A stretch of DNA of 64,000 bases from Roseococcus suduntuyensis (GTDB lineage Bacteria; Pseudomonadota; Alphaproteobacteria; Acetobacterales; Acetobacteraceae), in NCBI RefSeq assembly GCF_014196305.1, contig NZ_JACIDJ010000002.1, positions 682,001 to 746,000 on the forward strand, written 5' to 3'. A program made the position numbers and the translations under genes. Below are positions 17,657 to 24,736 of this stretch, piece by piece (positions within the stretch are counted from its first letter, which is position 1; every line of letters begins with the position of its first letter). The notes beneath the pieces were generated by a model. It worked only from the letters and a program-made list of their open reading frames with translations. It ran no database searches and was not told the origin of the DNA.

Positions 17657-20600
17657 ATGCGCCCCTTCGCCGCGCTGACCCTCTCCTCGCTGCTGGGCGT
17701 GGCCTTGCTCGGCGCCTGCGCGACGCCGCCGCCCGAGGCTTATGCGCCCCTGGCCCGCGACCGCGCCGCCATCGAGACGCGCCCCGTCGCGGCCAATGCG
17801 CGCGGCGAGGCCTGCTTCGCACAGGCGACGCAGGCGCCCGGCCTCGATACGCCCGTGCGCCGCGCGGAGGAGGTGTTCTGCGGCGGCTGGACCCAGCCCT
17901 CCGCGCGCATCTACCGGATGGCCGGCGGGCTCTCCGCGTCGCAGGCGGCCGGCGGGGGCGCATGGCGGGCCTGGCTCGACCAGCGCTTCGTCTGCGATGC
18001 GCCGGTCGCCACCAACGTGGCCGGCGGGGCGCCGGCGCAGCTGCTGGCCTGCCGGCGGCGCTCCAGCGGTGCCGCGCATGTGGCGCTGGCCATCGAGGCG
18101 CCGGGCGGGCTGGTGCTGGCCGACGGCATTCCCGCCGCCATCCCGCCCATCGAGCAGGTGGCGACGGGAGCGGCGGCCACGGGCGGGGCCGTGGCGCGCT
18201 CCGGCGCATTGCAGATCGCGGTGGCGCGCCTGGCCGCGGACCGCACCGGCGCCGCGGACGAGGCCCTCTACGAACGCGTGATGCGGCTGGGGCGGGAGCT
18301 GAACCAGGCCGAGAACTTCGCCGCCGCCGAGGACGCCTATCGCCAGGCGCTGGCGGTGCGGGTGGCGGCGCTGGGCAATGACCGGGACCCGAGCCTCGCC
18401 ACGCCCATCATGCACATCGCGCTGAACCTCTCGAACCAGGGGCGCGTGCAGGAGGCCGAGCGCCTCTTCGCCCGCGCCGAGGCCCTGCTGCCCGGCGCGC
18501 CCGACCGCACGGCGGCACCCCGCCTCGCGCAGTATCGCGCCATGCACGCGCTGAACCGCGGCGACCTCGCGGCGGCCGAGGCGGGCTTCGCCACGGCCGA
18601 GGCGGGATTTGGCGCGCTGGTGCCGGCCGGCGTGCGCGCCGGCACGCCGGCCGGCGGCCTTCTGCCCGAGCTGCTGGAACCGCAGGCGCAGAGCGCCGTG
18701 CTGGGCCTGGCGGAGAGCATCCGCTACCGCGGCGTCATCGCCTCGCGGCGCGGGGACGACGCCGCCTCCCGCGAGGGGGTGCGGCGCAGCGGCGAGGTGC
18801 TGCGCGCGGCCGGGCTCGCGCCCGCCACGCTGGAGGGAAGGCGGCTGCGAACCGAAGGGATGTTGCTGACGCGCGCGGGGCAGAGCCTGCCCGCGGCCCA
18901 GCTGCTGACACAGGCGAGCGCGCGGCTGGCCGCAACCCTGCCGGGCGAGCGCCCGGTGGCCTCCACCCTCTTCCTCGCCGGCCGGGAGTGGGTGGGGGCC
19001 GGCCGCACCGAGGAGGCGCTGGCCGCCTTCCGCCAGGGGGCCGCGCTGCTGCGCGAGCGGCAGATCGGCGTGGCCGTGGCGGACCTCATCCCCTATCTCG
19101 ACGCGCTGGACGCGCAGGCCCGGGCCCGCCCGGCCGAGGCACCCGCCCTGCGGGCCGAGGCCTTCGCCGCCGCCCAGCTCGCGCGGCGCAGCGAGACGGC
19201 GCGCTTCCTGGCCCAGGCCAGCGCGCGGCTTGCCGCCGCCGACGGCAATGAGGCGGTGGCGGCCGCCGTGCGCCGGCGCGAGGATGCCGACATCCAGCTC
19301 CGCACCCTGCTGACCGAGCGCGACGCCCTGCTCGCCGCGGGCCGCCCGGCGGGCGCGCTCGACCAGCGCATCGCCACCCAGCGCGCGGCGCGCGAGGAGG
19401 CGGAGGCCGAGGCGCTGGCCGCGGCCCCGGGCTTCCGCCAGCTCCGCGACGAGGCGGTGTCGGCACAGGCCGCGCTGGCCGTGCTGGGCCAGGGCGAGGC
19501 CATGGTGCAGTTCCTCCTCGGGCCCCGGCATTCCTATGCCCTGGCCCTGCGGCCGGGCCGTCCGGCGGCGCTGGCGCGGCTTTCCCTCACCGTGGCCGAG
19601 GCCGGGCGCCTCGTCGCCGCCACGCGGGCGGCGGTGGATGGGGAGGGGCCGCAGGGCGGCCGCCTGCCCGCCTTCGACACGGCGGCGGCGGCGGCGCTGC
19701 ATGCCGCGCTGCTCGGCCCCCTCGATGCCTATCTGGAGGGCGCGGGCACGCTGGTGGTGGTGCCGGACGGGCCGCTGCTGGCCCTGCCCTTCGCCATGCT
19801 GCTGACGGGCCCGGCCGAGCCTGGGAACCTCTCGGCCGCGCCCTGGCTGATCCGCCGCCACGCCATCGTCCACGCGCCCTCGGTGCAGGCGCTGGTGCGG
19901 CTGCGCGAGGCCTCGCCGGCCAGCGCGGCCCCGCGCCCCTATATCGGCTTCGGGGATTTCCTGCCGCCCGCCGAGGCGCAGCTGCGCGCGAGCTTCCCCG
20001 CCGCCACCTGCGGCGAGGATGCGGCCGTGGCGCGCGGCCTGGGCCGCCTGCCCGGCACGCTGGGCGAGGTGCGGGTCGCGGCCTCCATCATGGGTGCCGG
20101 GGCCACGCAGGTGCTGGGCCGCGACTTTACCGCCGCCGCCGTGGCCGGGGCGGGGCTCGGCCAGTATCGCATCGTGCATTTCGCGACCCACGGGCTGCTG
20201 CCCGGGGACCTTGCCTGCCTGACCGAACCGGCGGTGATGGTCTCGAACCCGCCCGGCGCGGCCGATGCCGCGGGCAGCTTCGTGCCGGCCAGCGCCATCA
20301 TGGGCCTCAGGATGGATGCGGACCTCGCCATCCTCTCGGCCTGCAACACGGCGGGCGCGGGGACGGTGGAGGGCGCCGCCCAGGCGGCCGAGGCGCTGTC
20401 GGGCCTGGCGCGCGCCTTCTTCGTGGCCGGCGCGCGCGGGCTGCTGGCGACGCATTGGCTGGCCTCCGACGCGGCGGCGCAGTTCATCGTGCCGGTGATG
20501 CTCTCGGCGCAGAACCAGGGCACGCCGAGTGCCGCCGCGCTGCGTGCCGCGCAGCTCGCCCTGCTGACGGACCAGCCGGGGCGGCCGAGCCTGGCCCATC

Positions 20601-20695
20601 CCTTCTACTGGGCCCCCTTCGCCCTGCTGGGCGATGGGCGGCGCGGTGGGCCGACCCGCACCACCCAGGGCGTGCCCCTCGCCGCAGGGGGGTAG
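17657..20695 (+). CDS. CHAT-domain (caspase-like) protease, predicted lipoprotein
   Basis: 1,012 residues. The N-terminus has a hydrophobic signal with lipobox LLGAC, predicting lipidation at C21 and anchoring in the envelope. The middle (about 200-560) is alanine-rich and helical with TPR-like units. The C-terminal third is a CHAT domain: the FATHG motif gives the catalytic His at H845 and LSACNT the catalytic Cys at C896, followed by the conserved ARGLLATHW. CHAT proteins are clan CD cysteine peptidases related to caspases and separase; most studied ones act in the cytoplasm. This one starts 3 nt after the TpsA stop, so it is cotranscribed with the secretion pair. I infer that it processes, releases or quality-controls the exoprotein. 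Its substrate is not known. Confidence 0.88.
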   Translation: MRPFAALTLSSLLGVALLGACATPPPEAYAPLARDRAAIETRPVAANARGEACFAQATQAPGLDTPVRRAEEVFCGGWTQPSARIYRMAGGLSASQAAGGGAWRAWLDQRFVCDAPVATNVAGGAPAQLLACRRRSSGAAHVALAIEAPGGLVLADGIPAAIPPIEQVATGAAATGGAVARSGALQIAVARLAADRTGAADEALYERVMRLGRELNQAENFAAAEDAYRQALAVRVAALGNDRDPSLATPIMHIALNLSNQGRVQEAERLFARAEALLPGAPDRTAAPRLAQYRAMHALNRGDLAAAEAGFATAEAGFGALVPAGVRAGTPAGGLLPELLEPQAQSAVLGLAESIRYRGVIASRRGDDAASREGVRRSGEVLRAAGLAPATLEGRRLRTEGMLLTRAGQSLPAAQLLTQASARLAATLPGERPVASTLFLAGREWVGAGRTEEALAAFRQGAALLRERQIGVAVADLIPYLDALDAQARARPAEAPALRAEAFAAAQLARRSETARFLAQASARLAAADGNEAVAAAVRRREDADIQLRTLLTERDALLAAGRPAGALDQRIATQRAAREEAEAEALAAAPGFRQLRDEAVSAQAALAVLGQGEAMVQFLLGPRHSYALALRPGRPAALARLSLTVAEAGRLVAATRAAVDGEGPQGGRLPAFDTAAAAALHAALLGPLDAYLEGAGTLVVVPDGPLLALPFAMLLTGPAEPGNLSAAPWLIRRHAIVHAPSVQALVRLREASPASAAPRPYIGFGDFLPPAEAQLRASFPAATCGEDAAVARGLGRLPGTLGEVRVAASIMGAGATQVLGRDFTAAAVAGAGLGQYRIVHFATHGLLPGDLACLTEPAVMVSNPPGAADAAGSFVPASAIMGLRMDADLAILSACNTAGAGTVEGAAQAAEALSGLARAFFVAGARGLLATHWLASDAAAQFIVPVMLSAQNQGTPSAAALRAAQLALLTDQPGRPSLAHPFYWAPFALLGDGRRGGPTRTTQGVPLAAGG

Positions 20696-20712
20696 CTTCC
20701 CGCCACGCTCAA

Positions 20713-20734
20713 GCCGCAACCGCCTTGTTGCGGC
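20713..20734 (+). terminator. Hairpin after the CHAT gene
   Basis: GCCGCAAC, loop CGCCTT, GTTGCGGC: a perfect 8-bp stem 17 nt after the CHAT stop. Only a weak T-run follows (GTTATT), so termination may be partial. It separates the secretion operon from the small envelope genes. Confidence 0.45.
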
Positions 20735-20808
20735 GGCGTTATTCCCATGGGCGCGCTTTTGGCGCGTCCAGCATCAGGGCCAGACGGCCCCAGCGGGAGG
20801 ACACGCCA

Positions 20809-20973
20809 ATGCCAGTCGGAACCATCTTGATCATCGTGGTGGTGATTCTCCTGCTGGGCGGGTTCTCCGGCCGCATCGGCGGCTACGGCTATGGCTATGG
20901 CCATGGCAGCATGGGTGTGCTGGGCGTCGTGCTGGTCGTGCTGCTGGTCCTGCTCATCCTCGGGAGGATCTGA
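20809..20973 (+). CDS. DUF3309-type small membrane protein
   Basis: 54 residues: a hydrophobic helix (about 4-18), a short glycine- and tyrosine-rich loop (GYGYGYGHG), and a second hydrophobic helix (about 36-52). This two-helix layout with the Gly-rich hinge is the DUF3309 pattern. The family is small and of unknown function, often seen near stress or envelope genes in alphaproteobacteria. The start at 20809 is set by GGGAGG 9-14 nt upstream. The next gene begins 2 nt after its stop, so the two are coupled. Confidence 0.75.
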   Translation: MPVGTILIIVVVILLLGGFSGRIGGYGYGYGHGSMGVLGVVLVVLLVLLILGRI

Positions 20974-20975
20974 GC

Positions 20976-21386
20976 ATGGCGCTTCGCCACATCGCGCTGG
21001 GCGTGGCGACGGCGGGCCTGCTGGCCGCGTCACCCGCCACGGCGCAACCCCGCTGGGAGGGCAATCCGCCCACCCATGTCGAGACGGTGCGCGACCTCGC
21101 CCGCATGTGCGACCCCCAGCGCGGCGGCGTGCCGCGGCTGGAGGCCATCGCCTATTGCCAGGGCTACATCACGGCGGCCGTGCAGTTCCACCAGGTCACG
21201 CGGCGCGGCGCGCCCCTGTTCTGCGTGCCGGGCCGCGGGCCCAGCATCGCGGAATCCGGCGTGGGCTTCGCCGCCTGGGCGCGCGACAACCGCCGATACG
21301 CCAATGAACCGGCTCTCGACGGCATGCTGCGCTGGGCGCAGGTGAGCTTCCCCTGCCGTGGCCCCGGCCCCGGCCCGCGGCGCTGA
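20976..21386 (+). CDS. Rap1a/Tai-type exported small protein
   Basis: 136 residues with a signal peptide ending in ATAQ (about residue 24). The mature part has the spaced cysteines C45 and C61 (in CQGYI), C83 (in CVPG) and one near the C-terminus (FPCRG), matching the Rap1a/Tai fold, a periplasmic helical family with two disulfides. Characterised members neutralise amidase effectors of type VI secretion. No type VI gene is present here, so it is either an orphan immunity protein or a repurposed envelope protein. It is translated directly after the DUF3309 protein and 8 nt before the glycine-zipper gene. Confidence 0.7.
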   Translation: MALRHIALGVATAGLLAASPATAQPRWEGNPPTHVETVRDLARMCDPQRGGVPRLEAIAYCQGYITAAVQFHQVTRRGAPLFCVPGRGPSIAESGVGFAAWARDNRRYANEPALDGMLRWAQVSFPCRGPGPGPRR

Positions 21387-21394
21387 GGAGCGAC

Positions 21395-21679
21395 ATGATG
21401 AACATGCGAACCAAAGGCATGGGCCTGTTGATGGCGGGCGGGCTGATCCTGTCCGGCTGCGCGGGCCTCGATGACACGTCCCAGCGCACCCTGACCGGCG
21501 CGGCCGGCGGGGCGGCCGTGGGCGGCATCCTCGGCTCCTTCAGCGGCGACACGGCGCTGGGTGCGGTGCTCGGCGCGGGTGTGGGCGGCGTGGGCGGCTA
21601 TCTCTACGACCAGTCGCAGCAGCCGCGCTACGACTCCCGCCGCCCGCCGCCGCGCCGCGATTATCGCCGCCGCTATTGA
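21395..21679 (+). CDS. Glycine-zipper lipoprotein
   Basis: 94 residues. Signal with lipobox ILSGC gives a lipid-modified C22. The mature part holds a glycine-zipper (AAGGAAVGGILG, then GAVLGAGVGG), which forms packed helices in or near the outer membrane, and ends in a basic tail rich in Arg, Tyr and Pro (RRPPPRRDYRRRY). Such proteins (SlyB/OmsA-like) stabilise or modulate the outer membrane; the basic tail might contact peptidoglycan or LPS, which is inference. It sits in a run of small envelope genes after the Rap1a-like gene. Confidence 0.75.
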   Translation: MMNMRTKGMGLLMAGGLILSGCAGLDDTSQRTLTGAAGGAAVGGILGSFSGDTALGAVLGAGVGGVGGYLYDQSQQPRYDSRRPPPRRDYRRRY

Positions 21680-21714
21680 TTTCCCCCTTCCACCCGATTT
21701 TCGGAGATACGACC

Positions 21715-22221
21715 ATGCGACGCTTCGCCCCCCTCCTGCCCGCCGTGATGCTGCTGGGCCTGGCCGCCTGCGGCGGCGCCGGTCTGACCGGCCAGCAGCC
21801 CCAGCGCCCCGCCGCGCCGCCGGTGGCCTACAACCCGCCGCCGCAGGCGCTGACGCAGCCGGAGGCGGATGTGCGCTGGCACCAGGTGCGCTTCGCCACC
21901 GCCAGCACGCGCCTGACCGAGAGCGACCGCGAGACCGTCCGCGAGGTGGCTGCCTCCATGCGGGACGAGAGCGCGCTGCGCGCCACCGTGATCGGCCGTG
22001 CCGACCCGGTGGGCCGTGACCAGGCGAATATGCGCCTCTCCCGCCAGCGGGCCGTGGCCGTGCGCGACGCGCTGGTGCGCGAGGGCGTGGCCCGCGACCG
22101 CATCGACACCCGCTGGACCGGCGACCGTCGTCCGCCCGCGGCCCAGGGCCCGGCGAGCACCGAGGAAGGTGGCGACCGCGTGGTGGACATCGCGCTGCAG
22201 CGGCGCGGCCAGGCGGACTGA
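21715..22221 (+). CDS. OmpA-family peptidoglycan-binding lipoprotein
   Basis: 168 residues from the ATG at 21715, preceded by GGAGA. The signal ends in a lipobox LAAC (C at about residue 19). A proline-rich linker follows, then an OmpA C-terminal domain (about 60-165): VRFATASTRLTESDRE, the GRADPVG loop corresponding to the GHTD/N region, and the LSRQRAVAVRDAL helix. The domain binds the diaminopimelate of peptidoglycan and so tethers outer membrane and wall. In the usual motif Asp and Arg contact the peptide; ADPVG and RQRA are the equivalents here. Last gene of the small envelope run, followed by a strong hairpin. Confidence 0.85.
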   Translation: MRRFAPLLPAVMLLGLAACGGAGLTGQQPQRPAAPPVAYNPPPQALTQPEADVRWHQVRFATASTRLTESDRETVREVAASMRDESALRATVIGRADPVGRDQANMRLSRQRAVAVRDALVREGVARDRIDTRWTGDRRPPAAQGPASTEEGGDRVVDIALQRRGQAD

Positions 22222-22229
22222 GCCTGTTC

Positions 22230-22260
22230 CCGCACGCGGCCGCGCTTCGGCCGCGTGCGG
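22230..22260 (+). terminator. Strong hairpin after the OmpA-family gene
   Basis: CCGCACGCGGCC and GGCCGCGTGCGG form a perfect 12-bp stem around the loop GCGCTTC, 8 nt after the stop codon. No T-tract follows, which is common in GC-rich genomes. It marks the end of the envelope gene run. Confidence 0.6.
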
Positions 22261-22269
22261 ACTTGACTG

Positions 22270-22358
22270 GAGCATGCTGCGTTCACGCCGCCTGCTCAAT
22301 CCATCCTTGAGAGTGGGATTCGGCGTTTTCGCCGATTCCGCCTCAGCGCATCCCGCTC
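22270..22358 (-). repeat. Dispersed 89-bp element, copy A
   Basis: An 89-bp sequence matching, in the opposite orientation, 60343-60431 with 10 differences (about 89% identity). Both copies start GAGCGGGATGCG and end GCAGCATGCTC, so the ends form an imperfect inverted repeat (GAGC/GCTC), with an internal hairpin around GAAAACGC. No coding potential. Its first bases contribute the TGA of the lipoprotein gene at 22357-22773. It resembles a MITE or REP-type element. Confidence 0.75.
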
Positions 22359-22773
22359 AGGGGTTGGAGACCGCCGGCGGTGCCGCGGTCTCCACCGGCG
22401 GCGCCAGGCTGGGCGGCGGGACAACGCAATTCTGTTCCCGCAGCGCGGTCTGGACCGCGTCATGCTCGCCGCGAAGGCGGCCGAGTTCCTCCCGACGATC
22501 CGTCGTGGCCGCCATCCCGATCAGCGCCGGCCAGAAGATGATCAACCCGACCGTCAGCAGTGCCGCATCCGCATTGGCATTCTCCCGCTGAAGGTTGGCG
22601 ACGCGCGCGACCTCTCCATCCAGGCGGATGCGTTCCTCCTGGAGCTGGGCGCAGTTCCACGCGCGATAGGTGCTTGGACTGACATAGCGCGCGGTGATGT
22701 TCTCGGGCCGCGTGGCGCAGGCCGAGAGCAGCACGCCGCCGGCAAGCATCAGGGAAAGGGTGGATCGGTTCAT
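22357..22773 (-). CDS. Small lipoprotein of unknown function
   Basis: 138 residues. Lipobox LLSAC predicts lipidation at C19. Residues about 45-68 form a charged helix (ERIRLDGEVARVANLQREN), followed by a hydrophobic segment (TVGLIIFWPALIGMAA, about 72-88) and a second charged helix (RREELGRLRGEHDAVQTAL), giving a hairpin-like coiled-coil layout. A Pro-rich tail ends the protein. I do not recognise a named family. The stop codon lies in the first bases of repeat copy A, so the original C-terminus may have been altered. The upstream side faces the CoA-lyase gene. Confidence 0.65.
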   Translation of the reverse strand: MNRSTLSLMLAGGVLLSACATRPENITARYVSPSTYRAWNCAQLQEERIRLDGEVARVANLQRENANADAALLTVGLIIFWPALIGMAATTDRREELGRLRGEHDAVQTALREQNCVVPPPSLAPPVETAAPPAVSNP

Positions 22774-22887
22774 GGTCGCCTCCTTGCGAGGCCACGATGA
22801 AGACTCAACCTCAAGTCAAAACCGGACGCCCCGCGAGCACGCGGAGGGAGTAGATTGTCAGTATCGGACGCATGGCTCGCATTCAGG

Positions 22888-22900
22888 AAGTCCGGACAAC
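22888..22900. promoter_or_regulatory. Candidate GntR operator upstream of the CoA-ester lyase
   Basis: AAGTCCGGACAAC contains the palindrome GTCCGGAC and shares CCGGACAA with 24681-24692 in front of the CoA transferase. The two genes flank a GntR/UTRA regulator, so a shared operator is plausible. It is one of two sites only, seen by eye. Confidence 0.35.
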
Positions 22901-22961
22901 CCGATATTGTCGCCTATCCCCCCGCCCCGCATCATGGAGCCTGTTCTTTCAAGAGGTTCCC

Positions 22962-23861
22962 ATGTCCCCAGGCCCCAACCGCAGCTTCCTCTTCGCCCCG
23001 GGAGACCATCCGCGCCGCGCGGAGAAGGTGCTGGAGGTGGGCGCCGACGCCGCCATCCTGGACCTGGAGGATGCGGTGGCCGTGGCCGCCAAGCCCGGCG
23101 CGCGCGAGGCCGTGCGCGCCGCGCTCGCCCGCCCCCGGCGCTGCCGCGGCTTCGTGCGGGTGAACGCCTTCGGCACGGAATGGTGCTTCGCAGACCTGCA
23201 TGCCGTGGTGGGCCCGACGCTGGACGGCATCGTCCTGCCCAAGCTGGAAGATGGGGCGGAGCTGGTGGCCGTGGACTGGATGCTCTCGGCGCTGGAGCGC
23301 GAGCGCGGGCTGCCCCCGCGCGGCATAGAGGTCATGCCCATCCTGGAGACGGCGCTGGGTTTTTCCCGCCTGGGCGCGCTGGCCGCGCAGGCCAAGGCGC
23401 TGGGGGGGCGCGTGAGGCGGCTGGCCTTCGGCGCGGGGGATTACACGCTCGACCTCGGCCTCTCCTGGGGGCGCGCCGAGACGGAGCTGGAGACGGCCCG
23501 CGCCGCCATCGTGCTGCACAGCCGCGCGGCCGGGCTGGAGCCACCCATAGATACCGTCTGGATCGAGCTGCGCGACGCGGAGGGCTTTGCGGCCTCCTGC
23601 GCGCGGGGGGTGGCGCTGGGCTTCCAGGGCCGGCTCTGCATCCACCCGGACCAGGTGGGCGTGGTCAATGCCGCCTTCTCGCCGCCGCCCGAGGAGGTCG
23701 CGCGGGCCGAGCGCATCATCGCCGCCTTCGCCGAAGCCGAGGCGCGTGGCCTCGCCTCCATCCAGGTGGAGGGGCGCTTCGTGGACTACCCGATCGTGGA
23801 GCGGGCGCAGCGCCTGGTGGCGCTGGCTCGGTTGATCAGGGAAGCTCCGGGATCCGCTTGA
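22962..23861 (+). CDS. HpcH/HpaI-family CoA-ester lyase (CitE-like)
   Basis: 299 residues from the ATG at 22962 (AAGAGG about 6 nt upstream). Cytosolic TIM-barrel lyase of the citrate-lyase beta-subunit type, cleaving or forming acyl-CoA carbon-carbon bonds (malyl-CoA, citramalyl-CoA and similar). Visible features: FAPGDHPRRAEK with the conserved Arg, ILDLEDAV with acidic metal-binding residues, FVRVNAF, a metal-ligand Glu in IEVMPILETALG, FGAGDYTLDLG, and CIHPDQV near the end. Whether it acts on malyl-, citramalyl- or another CoA ester cannot be decided. A CaiB-type CoA transferase lies beyond the convergent regulator; together they could activate and cleave a C4-C5 hydroxy acid. Its 3' end overlaps the regulator by 26 nt. 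Confidence 0.88.
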   Translation: MSPGPNRSFLFAPGDHPRRAEKVLEVGADAAILDLEDAVAVAAKPGAREAVRAALARPRRCRGFVRVNAFGTEWCFADLHAVVGPTLDGIVLPKLEDGAELVAVDWMLSALERERGLPPRGIEVMPILETALGFSRLGALAAQAKALGGRVRRLAFGAGDYTLDLGLSWGRAETELETARAAIVLHSRAAGLEPPIDTVWIELRDAEGFAASCARGVALGFQGRLCIHPDQVGVVNAAFSPPPEEVARAERIIAAFAEAEARGLASIQVEGRFVDYPIVERAQRLVALARLIREAPGSA

Positions 23862-24627
23862 GTGTCGCGCGGTAGGTGAAGCGGGGCGCCGGGTGGGCGC
23901 CTTCCGAAATCTCGTAGACGCGCCCCTGCCCGTCCAGGTAGCGGCGGCGGATGAGCAGGGCGGGCGTGCCGGGTTCCACCTCCAGCAGTTCCGCCTGGTG
24001 AGGGGGCACGTTGGAGGCGGCGATGTCCACCTCGATCAGTGCCGCCTGCACGCCGTAGCGGCGCTCGATCAGCGCGTAGAGCGGGCCGGGCAGCACGCCG
24101 ATATCGTCCAGCGCCTCGGCGTATTCGGCGCGGATCAGCAGGGTGGTGAAGCACAGCGGCGCGGTGGTGACGCGCAGGCGGCGGATGGCCTCGACGCGCA
24201 CCCAGGCCTCCCCCTCGCCGCAGCCGATCTGGGCCGCGGTCTCCGCATCGGCCTCGAAGGTACGGGCGCGCAGCACGGTCAGGCGGGTTTCCTGCGGGTA
24301 TTGCAGCAGCTCCGCCATGTCCGTGATGTCCTGGACGAAGCGGTCGGGCGTGGCGAGCGCCAGCACGGTGGTGCCGCTGCCCTGGCGGCGCTGCACGAGG
24401 CCCGATTCCTCCAGCAGGCGCAGCGCCTCGCGCACCGTGTGGCGGGAGACGGCGAAGGTGGCGCACAGTTCGGTCTCGGTGGGCAGCATGGCGCCCACGG
24501 GCCAGACGCCGGCGCGCAGCTGGGCCGTCAATTCGTCCGCCACCTGGCGGTAGCGCGGACGGGGGTCCGCCTGCTCGCGCTTGTTCATTCCCAGTCCCGG
24601 GCCCGTGTTCATGGGTTTTCCATACAT
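23836..24627 (-). CDS. GntR-family regulator with UTRA ligand domain (HutC type)
   Basis: About 263 residues from the ATG at 24627; the ATG at 24612 is also possible. An N-terminal winged helix-turn-helix (RYRQVADELTAQLRAG, LPTETELCATFAVSRHTVREAL, GLVQRRQGSGT) occupies about 20-85. A UTRA domain follows (about 105-255), with the central EAIRRL strand and the late LLIRRRYLDGQGRVYE segment that binds small effectors. It is divergent from the CoA transferase and convergent with the CoA lyase, so local control of both is likely. The shared CCGGACAA sites in front of both enzymes are the candidate operators. Confidence 0.88.
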   Translation of the reverse strand: MYGKPMNTGPGLGMNKREQADPRPRYRQVADELTAQLRAGVWPVGAMLPTETELCATFAVSRHTVREALRLLEESGLVQRRQGSGTTVLALATPDRFVQDITDMAELLQYPQETRLTVLRARTFEADAETAAQIGCGEGEAWVRVEAIRRLRVTTAPLCFTTLLIRAEYAEALDDIGVLPGPLYALIERRYGVQAALIEVDIAASNVPPHQAELLEVEPGTPALLIRRRYLDGQGRVYEISEGAHPAPRFTYRATLKRIPELP

Positions 24628-24680
24628 CGGCGGGCGGGCATGCGCCAAACCCACGGCCTTGCCACCCCGCCCCGCCTGAC

Positions 24681-24692
24681 TTGACCGGACAA
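24681..24692. promoter_or_regulatory. Promoter and operator candidate before the CoA transferase
   Basis: TTGACCGGACAA is a near-palindrome (TTG.CCGG.CAA) in the 109-nt gap between the divergent regulator and the transferase. Its first six bases fit a -35 box (TTGACC), with a weak -10 (CAAATT) 18 nt later. Regulator binding here would block that promoter. It shares CCGGACAA with 22888-22900. Confidence 0.4.
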
Positions 24693-24736
24693 ATGAAATG
24701 ATCGCAAATTGCGGGAATCCAAGGAGAAATCACTGC

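Noticed and set aside
20976-21386. Type VI secretion immunity gene as evidence for a T6SS locus
   Set aside because: Only the immunity-like fold is present; no effector, sheath or membrane-complex gene is in the window.
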